A stretch of DNA of 39,926 nucleotides from positions 1-39,926 of the forward strand of contig JAPLLV010000012.1 of the NCBI GenBank assembly GCA_026387405.1. Direction: 5' to 3'. The translations under genes and the position numbers were made by a program. A model generated the notes under the pieces. It worked only from the letters and a program-made list of their open reading frames with translations, was not told where the DNA came from and ran no database searches. Every line of letters starts with the position of its first letter. Position 1 is the stretch's first letter. The stretch is from Candidatus Omnitrophota bacterium (lineage in GTDB: Bacteria > Omnitrophota > Gorgyraeia > Gygaellales > Profunditerraquicolaceae). This document shows positions 39,891 through 39,926 of the stretch, piece after piece.

Positions 39891-39926
39891 TTCCAGACCC
39901 GCGGTGGAGAATACTTCCACCGCGGG
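39891..39926. repeat. Long hairpin, family B copy 3 (cut by window edge)
   Basis: TTCCAGACCCGCGGTGGA (39891-39908), 7-nt loop, then TCCACCGCGGG up to the last base. It is the same stem as copies 1 and 2, 9 nt upstream of the prepilin ATG. Confidence 0.9.

Overview
The window looks like chromosome from an uncultivated bacterium of the Candidatus Omnitrophota (OP3) type. The evidence is a triplet of small secreted proteins carrying a T-Y-Y/F-P-A/S-P-x-G-x-Y motif followed by VGIGT...P repeats, which I associate with that lineage, plus several dispersed palindromic and heptameric repeats, some of them inside housekeeping genes. The lineage is inferred from memory of protein style, not from a database match. 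Every gene I can support, including the one tRNA, is on the minus strand, so transcription runs from high to low coordinates.

Right to left: 39.9-38.8 kb carries two type II secretion/type IV pilin-like prepilins. At 38.8-36.4 kb is a large membrane protein with C-terminal TPRs. At 36.3-24.2 kb, behind a near-consensus promoter, is a glycan/glycoprotein operon: an STT3/AglB/PglB-type oligosaccharyltransferase, a polyprenyl-phosphate-glycosyltransferase-like GT2, a GT39/PMT-like enzyme, a B12-binding radical SAM enzyme, further GT2 and GT4 enzymes (one GT4 broken) and a methyltransferase. Together these could build and transfer a glycan, possibly to the sequon-rich pseudopilin upstream. At 24.0-21.9 kb is tRNA-Ala(CGC) followed by a compact AT-rich restriction-modification cassette, with a regulator remnant and several palindromes.

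At 21.7-18.2 kb is an AMMECR1/Memo/radical-SAM module in which both polypeptides carry apparent export signals, followed by a CcdA/DsbD-TauE-like membrane protein, rsmE and mtaB. At 16.3-14.7 kb is the TYYPAP triplet, with a predicted leaderless promoter in front and an intrinsic terminator behind.

At 14.5-1 kb, starting at a consensus sigma70 promoter, lies a long co-directional run: recA, an HtrA protease, recX, alaS, hisD-hisB-hisH-hisA, a peptidoglycan-binding lipoprotein, hisF-hisI, trpE, rpsP, yajC and secD(F). hisD has one in-frame TAA. hisG and hisC are not in the window, so the histidine pathway must be completed elsewhere.

The main unexplained signals are: (1) exported AMMECR1-Memo and radical SAM proteins; (2) a hairpin family with an 18-19 bp stem, found three times just upstream of start codons; (3) heptanucleotide arrays that begin exactly at TAG stop codons or run open through coding sequence; (4) repeat-encoded peptide insertions in hisF, hisH, mtaB and recX; (5) an oligosaccharyltransferase locus beside a four-sequon pseudopilin; (6) structured intergenic elements at 18.9, 21.8 and 23.8 kb. 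No stretch over 300 bases lacks a gene. The longest gaps (21702-21944 and 18891-19098) hold the structured elements described below.
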